Shown: positions 1-9,187 of the stretch, piece after piece | Layout: each line of letters begins with the position of its first letter | Position numbering within the stretch: position 1 is the stretch's first letter | The notes under the pieces: model-generated | Database searches by the model: none | Told to the model about the DNA's origin: nothing | The model's input: the letters and a program-made list of their open reading frames with translations, nothing else | Assembly: GCA_049514555.1 (NCBI GenBank) | Contig: JBEKUY010000006.1 | Location: 124,001 to 188,000 of the forward strand | Direction: 5' to 3' | Origin: JBEKUY01 sp049514555 | GTDB taxonomy: Bacteria > Acidobacteriota > Terriglobia > Acidiferrales > UBA7541 | DNA length: 64,000 nt | Position numbers and translations under genes: made by a program

Positions 1-1
1 C

Positions 2-1147
2 TTCGGAGCGGCCCAGTATCAGTACACGCTCCAGGCCGACTATCTCCCTGACCTCTACCGCTGGGCGCCGCTCGTGTTGCAGCGTATGAGCAAGGTCCCG
101 GAATTGCGCGACGTCAATAGCGACCAGCAGAACCGCGGCCTGCTTGCTTCTCTGGTTGTGGATCGGGATACCGCTTCGCGCTTGGGCGTATCCATGATGG
201 CCATTGATAACACCCTGGGCGACGCTTTCGGCCAGCGCCAGGTCTCCAACATCTATAAGGGTCTCAACCAGTATCACGTGGTCATGGAGGTCGCGCCGCA
301 GTACCAGCGGAATCCGGACGATCTGAAGAACATCTATGTTGCCTCTAACTCCGGCACGCTCGTTCCTCTCAGCGCTTTCGCCCGCTACGAGCCCTCGAAT
401 ACCCCTCTCACCGTCAATCACCAGGGACAATTCCCGTCCATCACCATCTCCTTCAATTTGGCTCCCGGTGCGGCGTTGGGCGACGCGGTCCGCGACGTCC
501 AGGCCGCCCAGCGCGAAATGGGACTGCCCGCGTCCGTCCACGCGACCTTCCAGGGCACCGCGCAGGCTTTCCAGACCTCTCTGTCCTCCCAACCAATTCT
601 GATTCTCACTGCGCTCGCCGCTGTTTATATCGTTCTGGGCATTCTGTATGAGAGCTACATCCACCCGATCACGATTCTCTCGACGATTCCATCGGCCGGC
701 GTCGGCGCGCTCCTCGCGATTCTTCTGTTCAAAGCGGACCTCAACGTCATGGCTCTGATCGGCATCATTCTGCTGATCGGCATTGTGAAGAAAAACGCGA
801 TTCTGATGATCGACTTCGCCATCCAGGCCGAGCGCCTGGAGAAGAAACCCCCGGTGGAAGCGATCTACGAGGCCTGCCTGCTCCGTTTCCGTCCCATTAT
901 GATGACGACCATGGCCGCGCTCCTCGGCGCGCTTCCCCTCGCCATCGGAGGCGGCACCGGCTCGGAGCTTCGCCGGCCTCTCGGCATGACCATCGTCGGC
1001 GGGCTGATTCTGAGCCAGATGCTGACGCTGTTCACCACGCCGGTCGTCTATCTCTATATGGATCGCTTCCAGACCTGGTTACAGCGCGGCTTCTCACGGG
1101 GCCGAGCGGCGGCCCCGGCGCCAAACGCGCTTCCGGACATTACCTGA
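2..1147 (+). CDS. RND multidrug efflux permease, C-terminal part (MdtB/MdtC-like)
   Basis: Inner-membrane proton-driven pump subunit of the AcrB/MdtB-MdtC class; normally about 1,030 residues, of which only the last ~381 codons lie here. The reading frame is open from base 2, so the start lies outside the window. The visible part covers the end of the periplasmic porter/docking region (a QYQYTLQ stretch at the window edge) and the second half of the membrane domain. It includes the family signature GIILLIGIVKKNAILMIDFA and the end motif TPVVYLYMDRF. The final ~20 residues are Ala/Arg-rich and not conserved. A fusion protein and partner permease presumably precede it outside the window. Substrate cannot be told from sequence. 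Confidence 0.93.
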   Translation, partial: FGAAQYQYTLQADYLPDLYRWAPLVLQRMSKVPELRDVNSDQQNRGLLASLVVDRDTASRLGVSMMAIDNTLGDAFGQRQVSNIYKGLNQYHVVMEVAPQYQRNPDDLKNIYVASNSGTLVPLSAFARYEPSNTPLTVNHQGQFPSITISFNLAPGAALGDAVRDVQAAQREMGLPASVHATFQGTAQAFQTSLSSQPILILTALAAVYIVLGILYESYIHPITILSTIPSAGVGALLAILLFKADLNVMALIGIILLIGIVKKNAILMIDFAIQAERLEKKPPVEAIYEACLLRFRPIMMTTMAALLGALPLAIGGGTGSELRRPLGMTIVGGLILSQMLTLFTTPVVYLYMDRFQTWLQRGFSRGRAAAPAPNALPDIT

Positions 1148-1378
1148 CGATAGCCTGCGTTCCCGTCCTCGATCGAGCTGGGCTCGTCTGCCAAGCCCCG
1201 GCAAATACTGGACCCAGACTGCGCGGCGCGTGACAGCGATCATCCGCTCCCTCGCGGCCGAGTGCGGGCGATCGTCGCACGGCGCTGGAGCTGTGTAGCC
1301 TCTCCCGCCGCTTGCGCATCCAACCGTCTTCTGCTGTAGGATGTCTTGATGCTGGCATTTGTCACGCAAGGGGGCTGA

Positions 1379-2353
1379 ATGCAGATCCGACGGCTTGGTA
1401 ATTCCGACCTTCAGATCACACCCGTCGGATTTGGCGCCTGGGCCCTGGGCGGAGGTGGCTGGGAATTCTCTTGGGGCGCGCAGTCCGACGAAGATTCGAT
1501 TGCGGCCATCCATCGTTCTCTCGAGCTGGGTGTCAACTGGATTGATACGGCCGCCGTGTACGGACTCGGCCATTCCGAGGAAGTTGTGGCGCGGGCTCTG
1601 AAGCAATGGAAGGGCGCGCGACCTTATGTCTTCACGAAGTGTTCCCTCGTCTGGGACCAAAAAGGACAAATCGACCGGGTGTTCCATGCCGCCTCGGTCC
1701 GCAGCGAATGCGAAGCCAGCCTGCGGCGTCTCGAAGTCGATACGATCGACCTCTATCAGATTCATTGGCCCCCGGAAGACAATGGCTCGGGCCTCGAGGA
1801 GGCTTGGTCCACCCTCGCCGCGCTGCAGAAGGAAGGCAAGGTCCGTTGGATCGGCGTTTCGAACTTCGACGCCGCGCAGATCCGCCGCGCTCAATCCGTT
1901 GCGCCCGTCACTTCGCTCCAGCCGCCCTATTCGCTCGTCCGCCGGGGCGTTGAGGCGGAAACGCTGCCCTATTGCGGGAAGCAGAGCATCGGTGTGATCG
2001 TTTATTCGCCGCTCGGCTCAGGCCTGCTCGCCGGAGGGATGACCCGTGAGCGCGCCGCCAGCCTTTCTCCCGGCGATTGGCGCAGCCGCGACGCCGAGTT
2101 TCGCGAGCCGAAACTGTCTCAAAACCTGGCCACTGCTGAGCGCCTCCGGGTCGTCGGAGCCCGCCATGGACGTACGCCTGGCGAAACCGCCATCGCCTGG
2201 TGTCTGCGCTTGCCAGCCGTTACCGGGACTATCGTCGGTGCGCGCTCGGCTCGCCAGGCCGAAGGCGTCATGCGCGGCGGCGAATGGAAACTCACCAAAG
2301 AAGAGATTGCCGAAATCGAAGCGGGCCCCGCGGCGGCCAGCACAGCATATTGA
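1379..2353 (+). CDS. Aldo/keto reductase
   Basis: NAD(P)H-dependent oxidoreductase with a (beta/alpha)8 barrel, 324 residues, the usual length for the family. The expected catalytic tetrad is visible: Asp and Tyr in WIDTAAVYGLGHSEE, Lys in YVFTKCS and His in YQIHWP; the cofactor-binding GVSNFDAAQI and the C-terminal nucleotide-binding region are present. The ATG follows GCAAGGGGGCTGA, which gives a usable ribosome binding site. It resembles the YajO/general-stress GSP69 type rather than a substrate-specific reductase. It stands alone: 230 bp of non-coding DNA precede it and 320 bp follow. Substrate unknown. Confidence 0.92.
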   Translation: MQIRRLGNSDLQITPVGFGAWALGGGGWEFSWGAQSDEDSIAAIHRSLELGVNWIDTAAVYGLGHSEEVVARALKQWKGARPYVFTKCSLVWDQKGQIDRVFHAASVRSECEASLRRLEVDTIDLYQIHWPPEDNGSGLEEAWSTLAALQKEGKVRWIGVSNFDAAQIRRAQSVAPVTSLQPPYSLVRRGVEAETLPYCGKQSIGVIVYSPLGSGLLAGGMTRERAASLSPGDWRSRDAEFREPKLSQNLATAERLRVVGARHGRTPGETAIAWCLRLPAVTGTIVGARSARQAEGVMRGGEWKLTKEEIAEIEAGPAAASTAY

Positions 2354-2673
2354 ACCGCAGCGTCGCAGCATCGGCGGCCTCCCCCGCGCCCTCGCTCTTG
2401 TTCTGAGTACGTGCCGAAAATTGCATGGAGCCATCGGCTTCTTTGTCCGTCTGGTGTCTTCTGGGGACCGCTGAGGGATATCGAATGGGCCGTCTGAACG
2501 CGCCGACGGGAGCGTCTTGGTGTAGAATTCCTCCTGTCAGGGACCCCACCATGGAAGCGCGGGACTAGAACAGTCGAGTCTCCAAAATCGTCGTCGCAGC
2601 TTGGACCTGATTCTCAGGAAGGCGCCTTCGCCCCTGGCCTGCTATTCACTCGAGAAACGACTGGAGAGCGAAA
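2354..2673. other. Intergenic gap, no gene seen
   Basis: 320 bp between the aldo/keto reductase and the TPR gene. Short ORFs here are out-of-frame noise without a ribosome binding site. The GGAGAGCGAAA just before 2674 is the ribosome binding site of the TPR gene. No convincing promoter pair or hairpin was found. Confidence 0.5.
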
Positions 2674-3135
2674 ATGGAGGATACAGCTGCTGTTGCCGAG
2701 TTTAAGCGCGGAATCGAACTTCTGCGAGATGGTTGTCCGGCCGACGCTGCCCTGCACCTGCGCCGCGCTCTCGACATGGAGAAGCACAACCCTTATTACC
2801 TCTCTTTTCTAGGGGTTTCTCTTGCTCGCGTCGAGCAGCAATGGGCCGAAGCCGTGGGACTCTGCGAGACCGCCGTGCGACTGAAGAAGAAGGAGCCGCA
2901 GTTCCATCTAAATCTTGCGGAGGCATATCTTGCGGCGGGACGCCGTGGCGATGCCGTTGAGACCCTCGATCGCGCTCTGGATTACTTCAGGCTCGATGCT
3001 CGCGTAAAACACGCGCGCGCAAAATTCGGCAAACGGTCTTCTCCGATCCTTCCATTTTTAGACCGCGAACATTTTATGAATCGCAGTCTGGGCAGATTGC
3101 GTCACCGCGCCTTGAGGCTCTTGCGCAGAGCGTGA
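2674..3135 (+). CDS. Small TPR protein, copy 1
   Basis: 153-residue soluble protein made of about three tetratricopeptide-like helical pairs (FKRGIELLRDG.., AAL-HLRRALDME.., HLNLAEAYLAAGR..). Its tail is distinctive, with ILPFL, then H, then NRSLGRLRHRALRLL. The same length, repeat layout and tail occur in the minus-strand gene at 9188-9649, so the two are paralogs. Start ATG is preceded by GGAGAGCGAAA. TPRs mediate protein contacts; no enzymatic motif is present. The conserved Pro-Phe-Leu/His/Asn-Arg tail suggests a specific partner-binding or subcellular role, but function is unknown. Confidence 0.85.
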   Translation: MEDTAAVAEFKRGIELLRDGCPADAALHLRRALDMEKHNPYYLSFLGVSLARVEQQWAEAVGLCETAVRLKKKEPQFHLNLAEAYLAAGRRGDAVETLDRALDYFRLDARVKHARAKFGKRSSPILPFLDREHFMNRSLGRLRHRALRLLRRA

Positions 3136-3179
3136 GAAAACTCGGTCCGCCGGGAGTCCGATCCAATTGGCCCAGCGGC

Positions 3180-6059
3180 TCAGTGGGGCAACTGGACGAT
3201 CTGTTGTTCGCCCTGATACGAAATCACTTTGTCCGCGTTGTCCGTAACTTCCACCCCTGTGCCATGGCCTTTCCTCACGATGACGACACGAAAAGTTCGC
3301 GCCTTTAGCATGCCCGGGAAAGCTCCTCTTCTGGCATCGATTTTGAGTTGATGTTTTGCGTTATCCCAGTGAAAATCAATCGTTGAATAGACGCCCTGTT
3401 CGTAGTTGTAGTTGTCGTTTTCGTCCTCATACAGCGCGAAACTGCCGTCGGCGCCGGGATAGATGCGCAATTCAATGGGATCGGCCGGCTTTTCCGTGGC
3501 GTATTGAACGAATGGACCCATCGGTATGATGGACCCTGACTTAACCATGAGCGGGATCTTATCGATGGGAGCATCCGCGACGACGCTCTTGCCGCCGGAC
3601 AGAGTCTCTCCCGTCCAGAAATCGATCCACTGATTCTCGGCCGGCAGATAAACCGTTCTTGTTTTCTGCCTGGGCCCGAAACTCGCCTCCCTGGCGTGAA
3701 TTTCCGGAGTCTTCCAGAACATCTGAGCCCTGAACGCGCCTAAGACCGCGTTCGAGGTCTCAAACGCGAAGTCATATTCTTTTCCGGCCTGCAGCTCCAC
3801 GGGAGTGGTATAGGACTCCACCGAGTCGTAGTTGTGAGGCAGTTCTTTGCCGTCCAGATACACTCTTCTCGGCCCGAAGCTCTTCATGTGGAATCGATAT
3901 TTCCCGGTTTGTGCCGGAATCAGTTGGCCTTCCCAGCGCATCGAGAATTTCGGACCGGTAATAAAGCTGGGCCGGCCCGTGTACCAGTACAAATTGATAT
4001 TCGGCTCCACCTCTTCGCAACACAGCTTCTTGAACTCCGCATCGCAATAGTATCTGGCGGTCAGGCCCGGCTTTCCGTCTTTCGTCTTGAAGTGCTCGGG
4101 CGTAATGAGAATGCTGTCCTCCGGGGGCCGATGGTACATATACTCCGTCACCGGGGAGACCATGATCGCAGGGCCGAACATGAACTGATCGTCGATCGAA
4201 TACGTCTTTCGATCGCGCGCGAAGTCCATCGGCAGGCCGCGCATGATCGAATACCCATCGTGGGTGACCCGCCAGCCCAGTGAATAGATGTAGGGCAGCA
4301 GCCGGTATCGCAGGTTGTCGAATTTTACGAGCACGTCGCTGTACTCGCCAAACTCCCAAATCTCGCGTGGAGTTTCCGAGCCGTGTGACCGGAAAATGGG
4401 ACAGAAAGCCCCAAACTGAAACATCCGGGTGTACAGTTCCTGATACGCAGGATCCTTGCCGCCGTTCGAGAAAACTCCCCCGTAACTCCCGATCACAAAC
4501 GCGCCGATATCGAAGGTCCAATAAGGAATGCCGGCCATGCTGTGATTGATCCCTGCGGGTATCTGTTTCCTGTAAACGTCCCAGTTCGCGCCGATGTCTC
4601 CCGACCAGGTTGTTGCCGCAGCCCGCTGCTGGCCGGCGAAGGTCGACCGGGTGAGAATGTAAACGCGTTTCTGGTTGGTTTCTTTCCGTTGGTTCTTATA
4701 GATGGCTTCCGTGATGAGCAGCGAGTAAGGATTGAGGTATCTGGCGAAAGAGCCGAGATGATTGTTCTTGACCCTTTTCATCTCATACTCTTCCGACTCC
4801 TTCGTGAGTGCGTTGACGATGTCGGGTTCGGTCGAGTCCATCCACCACCCGTCAATTCCTTTGGAGAACAGCCCCTTGTTCGCGTATTGCCAATACAAAT
4901 CGTTGGCCGCCGGATTGTACGCATCGTAGTACTTGAACCCGGCCCAGCCCACGGGCGAATACAAATACCCTCTGCGTTCCATATCCTGGTAAATCGGCGA
5001 AGCAGGTCCAAGTCCGGGCCAGATGGAAATCATGATGCGGAAATTCTTCTGGTGAAGCAGATCGATCATTTCCTTCGCGCGGGGGTACTTCGTTTCGTCG
5101 AAGAACATTCCGCCCCACATGTCATTCCCACCCCAGTAATTCCAATCCTGGATGATGTTGTCGATCGGAATCCGGCGCTTGCGGTATTCCTGCGCGATGC
5201 CCAGCAGTTCGTCGCGGCTCGCGTAATGTTCCTTGCTCTGCCAATAGCCGTATGCCCATTTGCCGTACATCGGAGCTTGTCCCGTGAGTTTCCGGTATCC
5301 GGCGATGACCTGATCCATCGTCGGGCCAAATAGGAAGTAATAGTCGATATTGTCGGCCACTTCGGACCAGAACGACGTCGGTTCACGATTGTCGGCGAAA
5401 ATCGTCTTAGAATAGTTGTCCCAGAAGATCCCGTATCCTCTTGTGGAAACCAAAACCGGCGTGACGGCCTCCGTGTTGGACTGCACGAGCTTTACGGTCC
5501 GTCCGCGATAATTCATGGCGCCGGACTGGTGCTGTCCAAGCCCGTACACCCCTTCATCCGGCGTCAACTTGAAATTCTGTTGAACGCTGAACGCGGCTTT
5601 TTCCTGCTCGGTCTGAGACGGGGTGAAGATGGCCTTCCCTTGCTCTTCCAGAATGGTTCGGTTGTCGCTGCCGAGATACCGAATCGCCCCATCGCTCTTG
5701 CTCAACTGTAATTTGATCTGCGCGGAACTCAGCGTAATTGCCTCGGCGCTCTCCTCAAAACGTACGCTCAGATCCGGCACATTCTTCTGAGTAACGGAGA
5801 GGCTGGCTTTTTCGGATGTGCCGCCGGCCGGCCATTTCACAACGCGGATTGTGCCCTCCGAATAGAACTGCGCCTTCACGTTCAGATCGCCGGTCGTCAA
5901 CTGTACGCCATTCTGAATGCGTTGGATTCTCGCCGGCATCTGTTTTGCCTGTGCGTCCTTCGATGCGGAAGAATTGTCCTGGCAAACTGCCGGCAAGACG
6001 TTCAGACAGAAGACGCAACACAGCGCCGTCGCCCGCAGAGCGAAAGTGGGAAATTTCAT
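3180..6059 (-). CDS. Secreted GH31 glycoside hydrolase (alpha-xylosidase/alpha-glucosidase) with inserted PA14 domain
   Basis: 959-residue retaining alpha-glycosidase of family GH31 with an N-terminal signal peptide (hydrophobic residues 6-26). The catalytic barrel is visible: nucleophile Asp about residue 408 in GIDGWWMDSTEPD, and the acid/base Asp about 488 in WSGDIGANWD. The N-terminal beta-sandwich covers roughly residues 45-260. Residues about 663-783 form a PA14 domain (sugar-binding type; LTARYY.., WEGQLIPAQTGKYRFH, VYLDGKEL). It is inserted between the end of the barrel and the proximal C-terminal sandwich, which resumes at RTVYLPAENQWIDFWTG. PA14-bearing GH31 enzymes are known as xyloglucan alpha-xylosidases; that substrate is only a guess here. 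No polysaccharide locus surrounds it. Confidence 0.93.
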   Translation of the reverse strand: MKFPTFALRATALCCVFCLNVLPAVCQDNSSASKDAQAKQMPARIQRIQNGVQLTTGDLNVKAQFYSEGTIRVVKWPAGGTSEKASLSVTQKNVPDLSVRFEESAEAITLSSAQIKLQLSKSDGAIRYLGSDNRTILEEQGKAIFTPSQTEQEKAAFSVQQNFKLTPDEGVYGLGQHQSGAMNYRGRTVKLVQSNTEAVTPVLVSTRGYGIFWDNYSKTIFADNREPTSFWSEVADNIDYYFLFGPTMDQVIAGYRKLTGQAPMYGKWAYGYWQSKEHYASRDELLGIAQEYRKRRIPIDNIIQDWNYWGGNDMWGGMFFDETKYPRAKEMIDLLHQKNFRIMISIWPGLGPASPIYQDMERRGYLYSPVGWAGFKYYDAYNPAANDLYWQYANKGLFSKGIDGWWMDSTEPDIVNALTKESEEYEMKRVKNNHLGSFARYLNPYSLLITEAIYKNQRKETNQKRVYILTRSTFAGQQRAAATTWSGDIGANWDVYRKQIPAGINHSMAGIPYWTFDIGAFVIGSYGGVFSNGGKDPAYQELYTRMFQFGAFCPIFRSHGSETPREIWEFGEYSDVLVKFDNLRYRLLPYIYSLGWRVTHDGYSIMRGLPMDFARDRKTYSIDDQFMFGPAIMVSPVTEYMYHRPPEDSILITPEHFKTKDGKPGLTARYYCDAEFKKLCCEEVEPNINLYWYTGRPSFITGPKFSMRWEGQLIPAQTGKYRFHMKSFGPRRVYLDGKELPHNYDSVESYTTPVELQAGKEYDFAFETSNAVLGAFRAQMFWKTPEIHAREASFGPRQKTRTVYLPAENQWIDFWTGETLSGGKSVVADAPIDKIPLMVKSGSIIPMGPFVQYATEKPADPIELRIYPGADGSFALYEDENDNYNYEQGVYSTIDFHWDNAKHQLKIDARRGAFPGMLKARTFRVVIVRKGHGTGVEVTDNADKVISYQGEQQIVQLPH

Positions 6060-6128
6060 TTCTCCGGGTTCCTTTCTTGCTGTACTAATTGTCGCGAACG
6101 GCGGACAGTATACTCGCTGTGCCGCGGC

Positions 6129-7088
6129 TTACGATCTTCCGATTATGATGCCGGCAAGAAAGACGAGCACGCCCCCCACAACCACCTGAAATGCCGCCTG
6201 CAGGAACGGCGTGTCCATGTACCGGTGGCGAATGTAACTGATCACGCTGAGTTCCACGAGCACCACGGCCGTCGCGATAATCATAGCCACATGAAAACTC
6301 GAAATCAGAAACGGCATCGTGTGTCCGATCCCTCCCGCCGTCGTCATCAACCCGCAGATGGCGCCTCGCACCCAGGGATAGCCGCGGCCCGTCAGCGAGC
6401 CGTCGTCGGAAAGCGCCTCGGCAAAGCCCATGGAAATTCCCGCGCCTGCCGACGCGGCCAAGCCCACGAGAAACGCATCCCGGCTTTGCCCTGTCGCGAA
6501 CGCCGCGGCAAAGAGCGGCGCCAGCGTTGAGACCGATCCGTCCATCAACCCCGCCAGCCCCGGCTGCACCACCTGCAGCAGGAACAAGCGCCGGCTCGCG
6601 GTCTCTTCCTCCGAACGCGCCTCGTCGGTCAGAAGCCTCTCTTCCAGCGACTCCGCCGTGGCGTAATGCCTCTGCTCCGCCGCCGCCAAGTCACCCAGTA
6701 GCTTGCGGATCGACGCATCGCTCACGCGCTGCAACACGCGCTCGTAATATCGCCGCGACTCGAGCTCCATCAACTCGATCTGTTTGCGCACTACGTTCAC
6801 ACGCAGCGGCCGCAGCAGCCAGATCGGTTTGCGCGTTAAAAAGCCCTTCACGTCCTCGCGGCGGATTAGCGGGATGTGCTCCCCGAATTTCTGCTGGAAG
6901 AGCTCGATCAGGCTCGCGCGATGACGCGATTCCTCTTCTTGCATTTCTTCCAGAACCTTCGCGGTCGCGGGGTAGGATTCGCGCAATCCGTCGGCAAAAT
7001 CCGCATAGATTCGTTGGTCTTGTTCTTCGAGCGAAATAGCCAGCGCCAGCATCTCGCGTTCGGATAGCTCGTCGAAATTCCTAGCCAT
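6129..7088 (-). CDS. Membrane-bound ferritin-like / VIT-family iron or manganese transporter (MbfA-like)
   Basis: About 319 residues. Residues ~5-155 form a rubrerythrin/ferritin-like four-helix domain with E-x-x-H pairs (EEESRHRASL and AAEQRHYATAE) expected to bind a di-metal centre. Residues ~165-319 are a VIT1/CCC1 membrane domain with about five helices. This fusion is the MbfA type, known in alphaproteobacteria as an iron/peroxide-responsive metal exporter. The start at 7088 (MARNFDELSE) is chosen because AAGGAG lies 8 bases upstream; the longer reading frame from 7124 includes this ribosome binding site. Likely role: iron or manganese detoxification. Confidence 0.88.
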   Translation of the reverse strand: MARNFDELSEREMLALAISLEEQDQRIYADFADGLRESYPATAKVLEEMQEEESRHRASLIELFQQKFGEHIPLIRREDVKGFLTRKPIWLLRPLRVNVVRKQIELMELESRRYYERVLQRVSDASIRKLLGDLAAAEQRHYATAESLEERLLTDEARSEEETASRRLFLLQVVQPGLAGLMDGSVSTLAPLFAAAFATGQSRDAFLVGLAASAGAGISMGFAEALSDDGSLTGRGYPWVRGAICGLMTTAGGIGHTMPFLISSFHVAMIIATAVVLVELSVISYIRHRYMDTPFLQAAFQVVVGGVLVFLAGIIIGRS

Positions 7089-7237
7089 CGGGCAGACTCC
7101 TTGAAGAATGGAGAGGGGAAGCATCTCACAAGCTCACGCGGGAAGTCACGCCGCAGCGGGTAGGCGAGCGATGCCTGCGAAATGAGGGATCGAGGAAGGA
7201 AGTGCGAACTTGGGCTTCGGCCCAGAGCGGACGCGGC

Positions 7238-8056
7238 TTACATCACGAATCCCTGCGTCCGGCACAGCTCGACGATGCTCAGCCGGTCAGAGACGCCAGT
7301 CTTTTGCATCATCCGGTACAGGTGGTTCTTGATGGTCTGTTCGGCGAGACAGAAGTGGTTCGCAATCTCTTTGTTCGTGAGCCCCTGCGCGACCTGCACA
7401 ACGATTTGCTGCTCGCGCCGCGTCAGCCCCAGGCTGCGTTGCATGCTGGCCGATGGGAATGCCACCGTGTCCCGCGCCACGTACTCGAATAGCGCCCGGC
7501 ACAGCCGTCCGGAACACACCGCACCACCCTCGCGCACCGCCAGGACCCCGGCGATCACTTCCTGGGCAGACGCATCTCTCGAAAGGTATCCGGCCACACC
7601 GGCTTTTATGCTCCGGAAGAAGCTCTCTTCGTCCCCGCCCATCCCCAGCAAAATGATCTTGGCTTCTCCAGCCGCTTCTTGCGTCAGCCGAACAAACTCC
7701 GGGTCCAGTCCTAAAGCCCCGCCGGCTGCCAGGAGCAAAATCTCCGCCTGCGATGCCGCTATTTCCTCGGCGGGGACAGGAATCTGCGACGACGAACCGG
7801 CGACGTCCAGGCTGGAATACTTGCGTAACATCCGCGCCAGCGTCTCCCGCACTAGCCGGTTAGGGGCAGCGATGAAGATGCGTGTCTTGCCGTCCACTTG
7901 CCGATCCAGCTTCGAATTGTCGCGTCCCGCCTGCCCGGAAGGTGGCGAGGCTGGCATCCAAACGCCGTGCGCAGCGTCTCTCCTGATCCTAAGCGCAGAG
8001 TGCTGTCGAGCTACGAGATTCCCTTGTTCGTTCCGCGAAGAACGCGTTGTGATCAC
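7238..8056 (-). CDS. LuxR/NarL-family transcriptional regulator with degenerate receiver domain
   Basis: 272-residue DNA-binding protein. The last ~65 residues are a LuxR helix-turn-helix (LTRREQQIVVQVAQGLTNKEIA, then AEQTIKNHLYRMMQKTGVSDRL). The preceding ~125 residues fold like a response-regulator receiver, but the phospho-acceptor position has AEILLLAAGG instead of the usual LLDLRMP. The Asp is missing, so phosphorylation-independent control is likely. Start GTG at 8056 has AAAGGG about 7 bases upstream. The first ~53 residues lie before the receiver and are unconserved, so an internal GTG at 7897 is an alternative. No sensor kinase is adjacent. Confidence 0.85.
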   Translation of the reverse strand: MITTRSSRNEQGNLVARQHSALRIRRDAAHGVWMPASPPSGQAGRDNSKLDRQVDGKTRIFIAAPNRLVRETLARMLRKYSSLDVAGSSSQIPVPAEEIAASQAEILLLAAGGALGLDPEFVRLTQEAAGEAKIILLGMGGDEESFFRSIKAGVAGYLSRDASAQEVIAGVLAVREGGAVCSGRLCRALFEYVARDTVAFPSASMQRSLGLTRREQQIVVQVAQGLTNKEIANHFCLAEQTIKNHLYRMMQKTGVSDRLSIVELCRTQGFVM

Positions 8057-8653
8057 CTGACACCCTTTGGAGTACTTATTTCACCGGCCTGCGGGGTGCG
8101 TCTGGTGCAATTGCGCGACCAGCATGAATTGGTACTGCCACTCGTCAGAGTAATCACCAGAAACAACAAGAGTTACGCCGCACTGAAGCAGTGGAATATA
8201 CCTCTTCACAGTACCAATGCGGGAACACTCCGGGCCCGGCAGGTCAAAATGGAATGAGCGGCATGTCCAGGTCTGACTCCCGCGCCAGTAGCGTCTTTTG
8301 AGCCTCTCGATCCGTTTCCTGGCGACGAGCGATCCTCTTGAGCAGTGCTCGGTCCTTTCCAATTCCCTGGGCGCCGCCTTTGGCGTCGCTATCTTCTTGG
8401 TGGCGCCCGGGTTACTTTCCTGGTTGTCCTCTAGCAATTGCGCCTTCGGCGCCTCTCTGCATTCCCCGCGCAAACAGTCCCCAGCGCTCCACTGGGTTCT
8501 AGGACTCACAGTGCTGCCGTACCCCCGAAGCCCTAGGACAGTACCCGAAAAGAAAGTACTTGCCTCCCATCGCAATGAGGCGACCGCAATCGTATGATTC
8601 AGATTGATTTCCGTAGTGCCGGACGATTTGTCCGGGAGGGGAAGGGTCCAACA
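8057..8653. other. Long divergent intergenic region
   Basis: 597 bp between two divergent genes (LuxR-type, minus; PilZ, plus). ORFs on both strands here have unlikely composition (Cys/Trp/Ser-rich, no ribosome binding site) and are not called. AGTACT occurs near both ends (about 8072 and 8557). It could hold promoters for both genes, but no consensus pair could be assigned. Confidence 0.5.
8619..8635 (+). promoter_or_regulatory. Hairpin abutting the PilZ ribosome binding site
   Basis: CCGGAC-gattt-GTCCGG is a perfect 6-bp stem with a 5-base loop. It ends directly against the purine run GAGGGGAAGGG that serves the ATG at 8654. It may modulate initiation or simply be a 5'-UTR hairpin; this is an inference from position only. 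Confidence 0.4.
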
Positions 8654-9052
8654 ATGGCTAGCGATTCAACTGCCGGAACTCCAGCATCCGGCCAGGTCGG
8701 CGGCTCGCACAGGGAGAGGCGCAACAACCGCCGCTGCAAGATCACGCAGGTCCTGCGGGCGCGCCCATCTGATCCCGAGCTGGACCAATTTGAAGACGTC
8801 CGCGCCACGCTCAGCGTCTCGCGCACGGGCCTCTTTTTCCACACAAACGTTCGAGCCTATACGCTGGGCCTTCGCTTGTTCGTCACGGTTCCCTACTCGA
8901 ACCAGCCCACGCTCATTTGCCGCGAGTACCTCGCCGAAGTCGTTCGTGTCGAATCCCTGGACAGTGGCAGGTTTGGTGTAGGCCTGAAGCTCCTGATGGA
9001 AATCGGCTTCCGGGAATCGTTCGTCGAGTCTTCGATCCCTACGCGCAGGTAG
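8654..9052 (+). CDS. PilZ-domain protein
   Basis: 132 residues. The core resembles a c-di-GMP-binding PilZ domain: an Arg-rich start (RERRNNRRCK), the TLSVSRTGLFF turn in place of the canonical D/N-x-S-x-x-G, and beta strands ending in GVGLKLL. The acidic/Asn residue of the second motif is Ser, so nucleotide binding is uncertain. The ATG at 8654 is preferred over the upstream one at 8594 because GGAGGGGAAGGG lies 7 bases before it. The segment RARPSDP after the Arg patch is shared with the gene starting at 63905, marking the two as paralogs. Likely a regulator of envelope or motility functions; target unknown. Confidence 0.72.
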   Translation: MASDSTAGTPASGQVGGSHRERRNNRRCKITQVLRARPSDPELDQFEDVRATLSVSRTGLFFHTNVRAYTLGLRLFVTVPYSNQPTLICREYLAEVVRVESLDSGRFGVGLKLLMEIGFRESFVESSIPTRR

Positions 9053-9116
9053 CCGCGACGCTCCGCCCCGGCAGTAAGCGCAGCCCGGCGCCGGTCTCAT
9101 GTCCTGATTGCTCTCT

Positions 9117-9160
9117 GAAAAGGCCGCGAGGCGAGCGCCTCAGGAACGCTCGCCTCGCGG
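9117..9160 (-). terminator. Intrinsic terminator of the TPR copy 2 gene
   Basis: Perfect 14-bp inverted repeat (CCGCGAGGCGAGCG / CGCTCGCCTCGCGG) with a 9-base loop at 9124-9160. It is followed on the minus strand by CCTTTTC. It lies 28 bp beyond the stop of the minus-strand gene and between convergent genes, so it may also stop transcripts of the PilZ gene. Confidence 0.75.
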
Positions 9161-9187
9161 GGTTTGGGGGTTGAGGAGAAAACTCCT

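Noticed and set aside
8081..8575. 164-residue minus-strand ORF in the 8-kb gap
   Set aside because: Unlikely composition, no ribosome binding site, and no recognisable domain.
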